Assembly: GCA_028753945.1 (NCBI GenBank)
Contig: JAPNXP010000001.1
Coordinates: 11,088,501-11,152,500, forward strand
Length of the DNA stretch: 64,000 bases
Direction: 5' to 3'
Source: Hexactinellida sp. DTS-2022
Taxonomy: Eukaryota; Porifera; Hexactinellida
Shown here: positions 34,035 through 46,000 of the stretch, one piece after another
Numbering within the stretch: position 1 is the stretch's first letter
Layout of the letters: every line of letters starts with the position of its first letter
Position numbers and translations under genes: made by a program
Notes under the pieces: model-generated
Told to the model about the DNA's origin: nothing
What the model saw: only the letters and a program-made list of their open reading frames with translations
Databases searched by the model: none

Positions 34035-37000
34035 GTAAGCTAATTTGCAATAATATACTCTGTATATATTTTCTTTGTTATTTTGGACCTCTGCACTTAT
34101 ACGTATCTTCTCGGCTTTACTAAGATCTATTACGGTCAATGGAGGGGGTTCCTCAGAATGTATAATATTTGCTATAGGGGTCCATGGTTGAAAAAGGTTG
34201 GGAATCGCTGATCTATTGACTACTCTAAATAAGATGAGCATCAAGGTACGGTCGAAATTTGTACTCCATGTCCGGGTATGGTATTAACCGAAATTATTTT
34301 CTTTGAAAAGACAACGAATGGGACTTAAAGGACTGAAAATTTGTTCGTCTTACTCGGAGTTCGTACTTACTAAAGTCCATTGTATAAAAATCAAATTTAG
34401 TAACTATATTTCCCATTACACGCACAAAGTCAGGTATATAGAATGTATGTGCCGAAAGGGGGTCAGTAGGGGTTTAACACCCTTCCCCGAGTTTCGTAGG
34501 GAGGATTTATCTACTCTGCTCAGGTAGGATACTCCCCCTGTCATGGAAAATAATCCCGTTGTCAAGTTTAGTGTAATTTGGGTTGGGTTAGGTGCAGTGG
34601 CGTAGCCAAGCCCGGGCCTGGGGGGCACAGGCCCGGGCAACTTATCTCTGTGCCCGGGCAATATTTTTCAATGTTGTTATATTTAGTGCAGTGGCGTATC
34701 CAAGCCCGGGGGCACAGGCCCGGGAAACTTCCTCTGTGCCCGGGCAATCACTCGGGGCTGGCTACGCCACTGGTTAGGTGTATATTTATTACGACTTGTA
34801 AATTTTATGACCATTTTTGTTTATTTCCTTAATATTCTTCACCAAATTTACACTAAATGACATGTTAAATGCCAATATTTTGATATTGATATGCACAAAA
34901 AGTTATTTCTAGCACTTAGAATTATAATTTGTCTTGACCAAGTTCAAATTCGAAAATGTCCATTTTTATAACATGGCAAAGATAACTATGCCTGCTCAGC
35001 TAAGCCTCTGACTGCACCATAATTGTTCATCAATACTCGATGCAAATGTGTATTAAGGTAGGACTTACACTATCAAGCCCCTTTCTAATTATTGTACACC
35101 CTCGCTAATCCGAACCCTCGCTAGTCCGAACAGGAGATCCAAAATTATTTAAGATTTTTCCTCCAAATTGTTGCGAAAAATATATATTTCGCAACAATTT
35201 GGGGGAAAATCTTAAATATTTGTATATTACAACGGAATTATAAAAAAATAAGTCTAGTGTTTTAAACTTAAGAGGTTTCAACACACTCATCCTCATTTAA
35301 TTTTTTTAAATTTTATACTGTATTAAATTCTATTCAGATAAAGCTTTTACGACCGAGTTGTCTCCCAAACAGTATGTGGGAAAATTTTAATAAATATTTC
35401 TCTTCTTAAGGGTTTTTCTGAAGTCAATAATCCCCACGCACTGTCATTAAAAAAGAAATTGATTAGTTGCATTCAATTTTCTGCATCAAGATTAGATGAT
35501 AACAATGGGAGTGAAAATCGAACCTTTGACAGAATTCGAGATTTTAATCTTTTAATCACTGAAAAGCAATATTCTGGTATGTTAATGAATGAATAAATGA
35601 TTTAATTTATGTAATCGATTGCCCAAAATCGTCTTGGCAATACAGATAGTCTACTTTTGGAAAAGAACAAGCTTTCCAATGCTCATTCGTTTGTAGTTCT
35701 TATATTCTTATATTTATGTAGTTAACTTTATTCTAACACTGTGTCAGAGAATGACAGTTCTATTGAAAGACCAATATGAATCTTCAATGGACACCAGGTG
35801 TGACTGGTTACTACAGACAGCTAACTGTGGAGAAGACATACAATCTTGTGGTACATTCCGTAAGGCTGTTAATCTCCGTATTAACAATACTATTACTCCT
35901 CTCCTGTCAGAGTTGATTGCTTGTCTGGATAGAAATGGGAATCTAGAACTAGCTCTCAGTAATGAAGAAGTGCCAGAATGTTTATTCAATCTCTGGCAAG
36001 ATGTATTCCGAGATGAGCGTCTGTTTGTACTGCAGTACAAAGACACAGTATCTCCTCTCACTCTGCTGCCTAGAAGGAGAGTACCTATGTTGAGTGATGG
36101 AGCTGGTGGTAAATACTTCAAAGCACATTTCCCTTTCTCTTGGTTGATTAATGACTGTGCTTCTCAAGTGTTGTCTGAGATCAAAAATTTTAAAGGTTTG
36201 TAATCGATAGAAACAGAACAATAGGAATATATAATTGACGAGCCCTTCGGTCTCGGTCGCTTCGCGACCTTTGTTTGTTCATGTTATACACTACGCAACA
36301 CAATTACCGGCCGCTTCGCGGCCTTACTCACCTTACACCTTAATTATCAATCATAATAAATAAATATGTTTACACAATGCAATTTGTTTGGGAAATTACA
36401 ATTCTCATATTCATAGCTCAATAAATTTCAGCTGCACCATAAGGTAGCTCGATTCTGTATCATCAATAACATACAATGCAACTGATGCAATGATTTGACT
36501 GGTTATTTCTGTGTTAGGAGCAGTTTAACTCTCCAAACCCTCTATCTCGTATAGCAAACCGAAGCACAGCTTCATTTAAACTCCTTCCTCCCCTGAATGC
36601 CTGGTTTCCGTTTAGGAGGCATAGTCAATCAAATTTCACAAATAAATTTTCGAAAGAAATTCGTGAGGTGTAAAAAAGTATAATTTGTTCAAACAAGAAT
36701 TTATATGAACACTTTTATGCATATCTTAAACTAAGGGTATTACCGCCTAATTCAATATATGTAATTACCGCCTAATAGCTACATTAGAATTGAATGGGAA
36801 ATATAATTCCTTTGTTCCTAGAAATCATTCGGCAGACCTCAGACCTGCTTTTAATCATTTTATCAATACCAAACGCAAAATTACAGTGAAAAAATATAAA
36901 ATTGGCTCAGGTTTAACACAGTTAGTTCTAGAAAGTGGCAAATTTTTGGAGCGACTGAGTAGTGAAAACTAAGAGTTATTACTTACATGCTGGCGGAAGC

Positions 37001-40000
37001 GGTCAGGCCGGTCAAGCCATGACTTGACCACTTTTATCAAAGGGTCTGTCACGATATATTTGGTCCGTGCTAATTTTGGTCCGGCCGGACCAAATATATC
37101 AGGCAAATTTGGTCCGGCCGGACCAAATATTTCAGAGGACCAAATATTTCAGCTATTTTTGGTCCGGGATTATCTTTTGGTCCGGCCGGACCACATATTT
37201 TTATCGTTTTTGGTCCGGGGTTATCTTTTGGTCCGGTCGGACCAAATATATCAAACAAATTTGGTCCGCCCGGACCGATTATTCCAGAGGACCAAATATT
37301 TCAGCCATTTTTGGTCCGGGATTATCTTTCGGTCCGCCCGGACCAAATATTTCAATCGTTTTTGGTCCGGGGTTTTCTTTTGGTCCGGTCGGACCAAATA
37401 TATCAGACAAATTTGGTCCGGGGTTAGCTTTTTGGGCTAATTTTCGTTTGCTAATTCTACAGTGGCTGACTGATCATTTTGGGTTTAATTTTGGTTTGCA
37501 AATTAGATATTTGCTCACTGTTCTAATAGTACATATTTTAATGATTTCAGTCTTCTAATTCAAATGACGTTGCAAAGTTCTAAGAAGTGGTCTGGCCCAA
37601 CTAACCGAACATGCGTATATGCATTTATATTTATTTAATTAAGTCGCACACAAAAGTACTAATGTTTGTGACTATAAAATAGAATGTTCTGATAATAGAC
37701 TAACTAACAATAAATTCTACTCTTCGACAATACATGTCCCTACGCTACCAATGTCAAATGATGGCTTTTTAGTAAACTCGAGTTGTGTAACTGGTTCAAA
37801 GTGATTCTTTTGATTGACAAGATAAATTGCAAAGTCAGTGGTTGAACTGTCACGATAAATACTTGTAGTGTATTTATGCCAAATTACACTTGAGGTTTCT
37901 CTAATATAACTGTCGATGGCAACTAGAATATTGATGTCAAACAAATATGCCGCAGCCATAATTTCACAATCTGTACCCCAAGTATTCTGGATGGCCATGG
38001 TTGATGATTCAAGGTAATTTTCGATACAGCTAATATCCCTTTGTGGAAATTTATTCCTAATATATTCCCAACATTTCGCACGTCCAGCCCCCAGCATAAA
38101 ATTGCAGATTAACTCTCGAACTTGTTTGTGGCATTTCTGCGATCCAGTTATTGAATATGAAAAGGTTCTGAATAAGCAATTTCCATCAGGAACGATAGAT
38201 TTTGTTTTTGCTGGAATGTAATAACGTAATATTGAATCAGTCATTTCAATATGTTGCCTGCTAATACCGACATATACAAGCTTGAGTTGGTTACAGATTC
38301 TCTTTTGGTCTTGGAAATTTATTGGCAGATATTTTTCGTAAGAAATGCATTCCAATGGTATCCTCACTTTAAGTTCAGTTTCATTAAACTCCCTCTAAAT
38401 AATACAGGATATATGAATAAGAATAGTTAATACAATATTATAAATACGCAAAGACCTAGATTATTACCTCATTGGAAACTTCTTCATTGTCTTTATTGGT
38501 ACAGTTAAAATCTATTTTGTCCTGTGAATGCCAGGTCTTTAGATGTGCACCATTTATTCTTTCGATAATCTAGAGATTAATGTCTTATAATATAGTTTCA
38601 ATATCATTGTAGCAAATAATTACGAAGCAATACTGACCTTTGAGCCGTTATGCTCTTGTAATTTATATAGCCCCTTTCCAAGCGATTTGGTTATTACAAA
38701 AGGACCTTCCCAACGAAATAGCAGGCTTCCTCCACGCTTTCGTTTCCTAAGAAAAATTTTCTTAAGAACATTGGATCCTACTTTCAATGAAGATCCCGCT
38801 CCATGCTTTGAATCATAATCTTTCGATTGTTTATCTTGGGCTTTTGCGATATTCTTCATGATATTTGTGTGCATATGTTCACGCTGAATTGCTAATATAT
38901 CAAAATCTGAGCTCTCTGGAAGAACATTGTCATTTAGTTTGTTTACCGGATCACTTTTATCTGTATTTGCATCAATAGGGAGTCTGGCTACTCTACCATA
39001 CATAGCCTGAAATGGTGTGTATTTAGTGGAATCCTGGACAGAAGTATTATAAGCGTATACGATTTCTGAGATATTAATATCCCAGGAAGCTTTATTATCT
39101 TGGGAAAAATTTGGCAATAGAATTTTTTAGTGTTTGATTAAATCTCTCATCTAAACCATTAGCCTGTGGGTGGTAAGCTGTAGTTAGCCTATGCTCAATC
39201 CTCATCTGTTTCTCAAATTCTTTATTCACATTGTTATTGAATTCTCTTCCTTGGTCTGTAGTTATCACCACAGGTAAACCCAGTATTAAGTTAATCTAGA
39301 AATTGAAATGTGAAAAATACAACTAAATTAAGAATAAATATGATGAATATTACTTCTCTTAAGGATGAAACCACATTGATTGCTTCTTTTGTAGGTAATG
39401 CCTTGGCCCATCCATATTTTGTGAAATAGTCTGTCATCGTTAGTATGAAACGGTTGCCATTTTCTGTAGTTGGAGAAATTGGCCCAACAAAATCTACGCC
39501 AACATGAAACATCGGCGATTTTACAGGAATGGGATATAGCTGAGGTCTATCTAGAGTGAGCTTGGGGTTCATATGTTGGCACAGATCGCAGAAGTCTACC
39601 TAAGTTTATTATACATATGATAAATTAAATATTATGACAACTTACATAAGTATGTACATACCTTCTCTTTAATTTGCTGCATCATACCTTTCCAGTAGAA
39701 TCGTTCAGATACTTTTTTTCTTGTCTTTGTCACTCCAAAGTGGCCAGAAATAGGATCATTATGACAAGCATCTAATATTTTCATCTGATCTTCGGGAGTC
39801 GTTATTACTTTTACACGTCTATCTTTCCTTTGCACATATACTTGGCCCTCCTCAAAGATCAGTTTGGAAGCACGACGCCTTATTGATCTCTTTAGTTTGA
39901 CTTCAATATTCGGGGGGTATACCTTTTTTATGAGATAATCAATAGCAAAGTCCAACAAAGAGCAATTGTTGTTGTCATCAGAAATTGATTCTTCTTCCGA

Positions 40001-43000
40001 CAATTTCTCTGAGCGATCACACTCTTCCAATACAGGAAAAGACATTGAATATAATATATATATAATATGTTTAATATAATATTGCTAATTAGCTAAACGT
40101 TAGAAGATAATAAACCGACTTTAACAAATTCGGATGCAGAATAATTAATTCAATAAATAATATAATCAATTTACAAAGTATCACGTAAATATACCAATTT
40201 TGTTTATGTACATACAAAGTTACAAACCCAGTGACTCTTGCAAGGATTCTTATATTCTGAAATATTTGATCCAGCCGGATCAAAAGTTAACCCCGGACCA
40301 AATTTGTCTGATATATTTGGTCCGGCCGGACCAAAAGAAAACCCCGGACCAAAAACGATTGAAATATTTGGTCCGGGCGGACCGAAAGATAATCCCGGAC
40401 CAAAAATGGCTGAAATATTTGGTCCTCTGGAATAATCGGTCCGGGCGGACCAAATTTGTTTGATATATTTGGTCCGACCGGACCAAAAGATAACCCCGGA
40501 CCAAAAACGATAAAAATATATATATCGTGACAGGTCAACAAGGGTCAGGATGGAATCAGTATCAATAAAGCACCAAAATTAGTGCATAGGAAAGAAAACG
40601 CTGTCGGCACAGCTGTTTATATTTTAATATTATTTTATTTTCTACAGGTGAAAATGCTGGTAGTCAATGGATGCGTTTCGAGTCCATTTTCAACTATACG
40701 CCCATAGGGGATAAGATTAACCATAATTTAATGACTAATGAAGAAGACCCTCAGTACATTCTTTTCTACCTAAGAGATTTTATATTCATGAGGATATTTC
40801 CTTTTACAAAGGATGAATATGGAGTGAGTTAAGATCCCTTCTAGCATGCATAGTACAAGTATCAGATCATTAAATAGAAACATCATTTTTCTCTTTCTTA
40901 CTAGGTATACGAGTTTATCCTGTTGAATTGTATCGAACAGTTCAATTCTGATATTAGTGAAGAAGGGAGTACTATTTGTTCTAGAAACAAACTCTCCATT
41001 CCTAAAATCCACTGTGCTTATGAGGATTCAAAACAGCTGGTGCATCTCTTGCAAGAAGCATTTCTGTTAGAGAAGAGTTTGGGAGGAAAACTCCTTAGAA
41101 TATTCTCAGACATGAGAACTAATAAAGATAGGAAGTTGTCCTGTTTAGAACTAGTTCTGTTAGAAGAGATAATAGCATTGTGTTGTCATAGGAAGGAGCG
41201 TACTGCTGGAGAGGAGCTAGCTGAGAAGTACGTGAGTGAGATCAGACAATGGCAACCTATTGTGGAAAAGGGATTGAGTTTTATCCAATCAGATGAATTA
41301 TATCAATATCAAATCAATATAAGGTATTATTATACGCATAATTATGTATACTTTTAAAGGCTCCAGGGCGTGACCACGTAAAGTGCCTCTCGGACAAGTG
41401 TGCAAAACGCCACTAAGTTGTTTAGAAACAAACAAAACATTAATATGTACTTATATAAAAGTTAAGAGATCAAGTTTATTTTTACATGTAGTACAACGAA
41501 TATATTAGAGCCTTTGTTATATGATCCAAGGAATTATCCAGGAGCGCGAGACGCTCCTTTTGGAGCACGATTTTTGGAAGATTTGAATTTGGATCGCGAA
41601 AATTTGGAATCCTCTCCTATACCGTAACATTAGTTTGTGACTTAGGCGTATGAAAATAGGATCAGACCAGGATTAGGAGCGTATTTACAAATGGCTGTAT
41701 AATATACTGATATGATCCAATTGCTGTAGTTTTACAAAATCAGCATGAATCAACGGAACTAAAACAAGTGTTCGACTTTGGCTATATTACTCGGATAGGC
41801 CTTAGTTTTATTGCATTTTGTTCATAATTCGCTTCATCCAAGTATATACCTTAGTATACACTTGTATGAAGAAATATTTTTACTAGAATGAAATTTTTTT
41901 TCTAGAATTAAAAAATATTCCAGGGTGATTTTGCAAAATCAACGAATAGAATATATCGATTTTATAAAATCAACATTTTTTATTAGTTGATTTTGTAAAA
42001 TCAACATTTATAATTAGTTGATTTTAAAAATCGACATTCTGAAATGTCGATTTTACAAAATCAATTAATTAAAAATGTTGATTTTTATATAATCGACTAT
42101 TTTACAAATTAACTTAAGTTTGTATGTTGATTTTACAAAATCGACATTTTGGATGTTGATTTTGTAAAATCGACTATTTGACAATATCGGCATAACATAT
42201 ACACACATATATGTAAACAGGTTTGTGTTTTAATAGTATAGATGTTAGTGTGCTGCAGTTGAGAAAAATAACTGGAAAATTAACTTGAAATGGTCCAAGT
42301 GGTTATTTGTACGGGGATTTTCTGTACAGGCGTACAGGGATTTCTGAAATTTGTACAGAGATTTTTTGTTGGGACAAATTACAGATTGTGAGTCTATTAA
42401 TGTCTAAAATGAACTATTCCTTTTCAAGCGTCCAGGGATTTCCCTTACAGTCTGTAATTTAATGTTTTCTCCATTCCAAGTTAATGAATTTGTAGATATA
42501 AATGACATTAGAGTATTTTTTTGCCATACATTTTTGCATTAACCAGCATGAAATGCTTGTTTAGTGCAATTCCTTTTAGTATTTTCCCTAGAACAGCGAG
42601 CGTAGCTAGCGAGAATTTTTTTGGGGTGTACAGGGATTTTGGTGAATGTACAGGGGGAATTGAAGTCCCGTACAGAGATATGACTCAAGTAAATTGGCAG
42701 GTATCTTATTAGCATGCGATTTGTACAATTGTGAGAAACAGAATGTCAAAATGCCGCCCCAAAAGAGAGCCGCTGGGGGCACGTGCCCCCATTCCCCCCC
42801 CCTTGTTACGCCACTGATTATAACTGATATATTAATATAGTGCTAAAACTTACCTATTGCAAAATATTTTATAATTGCAAAATATTTTATAATTACAAAA
42901 TGTTCTTTTTCTAGAGATAAGTGGAATCGTATTGTTGCTATTCAGTTGTTTATTTCGCACTGTGCAGTTGGAGTCGGATTTAATGCTACAGAATCTAGCA

Positions 43001-46000
43001 TCAATAGACTGTTTATGGTCAGATGATCTGTTTTTGTATTTTGGTATAATCAGGCTTTCATCCAGGAAATTTTTTATGTGCGCCTAAATTAATATTCAAT
43101 TTGTATTACGTTTATTGGAACATCTCTCAATATTGCGCCGCGCCTTGACAAGTTTCCTTTCAAAATTACTCGCCTGTAGCGCGTTGCGCACTCCTGGATG
43201 AAACCCTGGATATAATTGTTCTACCTGAGTGAAGAATTATTTATATCTGTTGCTTATTTAGTTGCTAGGAGAATACCCGGACTTTACCTCCGCAGAAGTG
43301 ATTAATCACGTTCTAACTATTTTGAATAATTGTTTGAAAAAAATGAGCAAAGGAACTGGGTGAGCAATATAATATTGAATGACGTTAATATTGTCTATTT
43401 TCAAATGGTTCCGATTATTGTAGACCTGCTGCACTCAACCGACGAAAGTTTAAAGATCACGCGACGAGATTCTTCATAAGTATTCTAACAAATATAACAT
43501 TCAAATATTTACAAATTGGAGATACGAACACTGACCTCTTTCGTCTCTTAATGGGGTTTGTGACACTGGATGAAGACAGTATCACTGCACTGTTGACTGA
43601 ACAGGGTAGTATTAATTTATTCAAGAAGGACGGACTCGATCCTTCACCAGCTTTCAGAACTTTCTTACTCCAGCTACTAATCAAACACAGGTAATAAATC
43701 AACCATGTGTCTGTTTATCAACAAATCGAAAATTTCCATGGATAATAGGATTTTTGCTTGGCTTTATATTCCCTGGATTTCGATTGCTAAAATTACCGGA
43801 AATGGATATACAGTTGACACTCAATAATCCGAACAGCCCTGTAGCCTTGGGTCTTCATAAAAAAGTTATCATATAAACTTAACATGGTGAATTCTAATTA
43901 TATGTCCTATAAATACTTTCCTTTCGTATTTTGGCTAAAATCTTGACATTTTATCTTGCCATGAGATTTTAACCGTTAATTAAAAATCTCAAAACTGCTA
44001 AAAGATAACCTTATTTAATGTATTAGAGTCGAATAGAAAGTCGGGTACGAAGAATCGATAACCGAAAGAACGGGTCTAGGACTTACTTAGCTGTCTTTAG
44101 TATAAAAATTTAATAAATCATTACTTTATTAGAAATACAATAGATATAGATAATACCCCTAAGATAGCTAAGGGTATTGCGTATAATCCTTAACAATAGT
44201 TTGCTCTGCTATAATATTTCTGTAACGTAGTTTTTGAGGAGGAATTCTTCGCCTGCTTCCAATTGAAATAATTTCTAATCTCTTTAAGGCTTCCTCCTTC
44301 TTTAAGACATTAAGAAAAGTCCAAATATTCGGATGAAATAAAGGATCGAAGCCTGGAGATGTATGTGGTAACCTTCCACATGATTATTTGTTTTTAGAAT
44401 TTGCTATTCAACCCGATCATTCACTTTCCATAATTCTAGAGGGAATCCTGGTGGACTTCTGACTTACTTAAATAAATTATTTTCATAGTAATCTATTATC
44501 GGATCGAGTCGTTCTGGCATCTCTGCTACAAGGAAGTTAACCGTTTTGAGGCCAAGGTTACGATTAGTCTTCACACTACGGTTAACCGATTAACCGCCAG
44601 TGAAAGTTGAAACAAAATATATAGAAATTGAGTTTACTTATACAGCGATCATCGGTATCACCGATCATCGGCGTTTGTATTAAAAAAACTGGATTCTTTC
44701 TACCGATTGTTTTTTGATGTTTATAAAAAACACCATCGGTAGAAACTAGCCAGGTTATTTAAAACAAACGCCGATGATCACTGTATAAGTAAATTCATAG
44801 AAATTTTCTCAGAAAATATTTAAACTGTACTACTACTCTATAAGTCCAATTAAGGTTATAGGGAAGGGAAAAATTAAAGTTGACCTGGAAGCTCGCAAAT
44901 TTTTTTTGGAGTAGCTCTGTATATTACTAGTTAATTGTGCAAGTATAAGCTTTCTACTATTCAACTAAAGACTATATTAACTATAATGTAAAATTTTCAG
45001 TACTAATCCTATATAGTCGCCTGAGAACTTTTCGATATTTAAAATCCATTTTTTCCCGATACACCTGAATTAGTAAATGTTCCTTATCCAAAGATAAAGG
45101 TAACTGGATATATTCCGAATTGATATGAATAACGTGTTAATAGAAAATTGCGAAATAAAAAAATTCGAGAAAAAATATAAAATTTATTTTTCTAAAAAAA
45201 TTATTATCTCATAGATGCTAAATTGCAAGATGCTCTAACCCATCCAGTTACCTTCTACTACATGAATTAAAGATTTTTCACAATAACATCCTTAATCAAA
45301 ATTATAATTTTTTCGAGTGATCGTTCTCAGGCGCAAAATCACTTGTTAAAAAAACACTATTTTTTTTCAATTTTAACTTAAATCATCTAAGTAGTATAGA
45401 TTGAGCGATTGTGATCAAAAAATTGTTTTTCTGAAAAATAAAAATAAATGATATTGAGTAAAATTCTCACCTTTGGATAAAGAATTCTCACCTCAGGTGT
45501 GAAATTTTGAAATTATTTTAACGCCATTTTTCTTGGCTTAATAGTCTTCCTTGATATATAAAAAAAATTTAAGAAAAAAATTTAGGAATTTATACTCAGC
45601 ACCACTACCACGGTTGCCGTGGGAGTGGAATTTCCATTCCCATTCCCATCCCATTCCCATAGGAATCATGTGGGAATCCCCATAGGAATCCTGTGGGAAT
45701 CCCCATAAGGAATCCCATAGGGGAGTATAATATACATACTTATACATAAAAAACAATTTAATTACTAAAGCAGATTCGTATCAATAGTAAAGCCTATATT
45801 AATTAAGGATGGCCTAATGAAACCATATTCGAATATCCCATGGGAATTCCCACAGGATTCCTATGGGGATCCCCACAGGGGAAAATCTGATTCCCATTCC
45901 CATCCCATTCCCATGGGTATGGGGATCCCCATGGGAATTCCCATACCCACGGCAACTCTGACCACTACCCTATAACCTATAAGTACAATTAATATATAAT

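Larger units (their letters stand above)
34035..35410 (+). other. RNF213-like intron 1
   Basis: It contains a hAT-type element with perfect target duplication (34595-34772) and a strong foldback (35146-35218). There is no coding sequence. Confidence 0.75.
37047..40532 (-). mobile_element. Complete Ginger1-type DNA transposon, 3,486 bp, 4-bp TSD GGTC
   Basis: The outer ends are TGTCACGATATA and TATATCGTGACA, an exact 12-bp complement of the TGT...ACA type shared by gypsy and Ginger termini. GGTC lies directly outside both ends (37043-37046, 40533-40536). Long TIRs follow. The single gene inside (minus strand) is an integrase with C-terminal OTU protease, the arrangement described for Ginger1 transposases. 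No reverse transcriptase, gag or LTR is present, excluding a gypsy retrotransposon. It sits in intron 3 of the RNF213-like gene, antisense to it. Published Ginger1 elements favour CCGG or CCGT targets, so GGTC is a variant. One homopolymer frameshift in the integrase suggests this copy may be inactive. Confidence 0.9.
36196..40647 (+). other. RNF213-like intron 3
   Basis: 4.45 kb. It holds a dispersed repeat with a 'cttcggtctcggtcgcttcgcgac' type motif (about 36238-36480, an inverted relative at about 50868-51120), a fragment of a hAT-like repeat at about 36990-37035 and the complete Ginger1 element 37047-40532. Confidence 0.8.
41324..42914 (+). other. RNF213-like intron 5, repeat-filled
   Basis: It contains the second copy of the 9713-9900 repeat (about 41517-41702), a repeat with a TTGATTTTACAAAATCAA array (about 41785-42200), a region rich in 'gtacagggatttt' (about 42310-42690), and the right end of a CAGTGGCGTAAC-type element (about 42740-42820). 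No RING-coding exon is visible. Confidence 0.7.

Noticed and set aside
37024-37558. Plus-strand ORFs rich in GPAGPN/LVRPDQ words
   Set aside because: They are translations of the palindromic Ginger1 TIR and appear in several frames and both TIRs.
37717-40045. Gypsy LTR retrotransposon or retrovirus-like element
   Set aside because: There is no reverse transcriptase, RNase H, gag or LTR; the integrase has an OTU tail, introns, and lies between TIRs with a 4-bp duplication.
41324-43261. A hidden RING exon in introns 5 or 6 of the RNF213-like gene
   Set aside because: I looked for Cys-x2-Cys and Cys-x-His spacing on the plus strand and found only repeat DNA; exons 5-6-7 join in phase without it.
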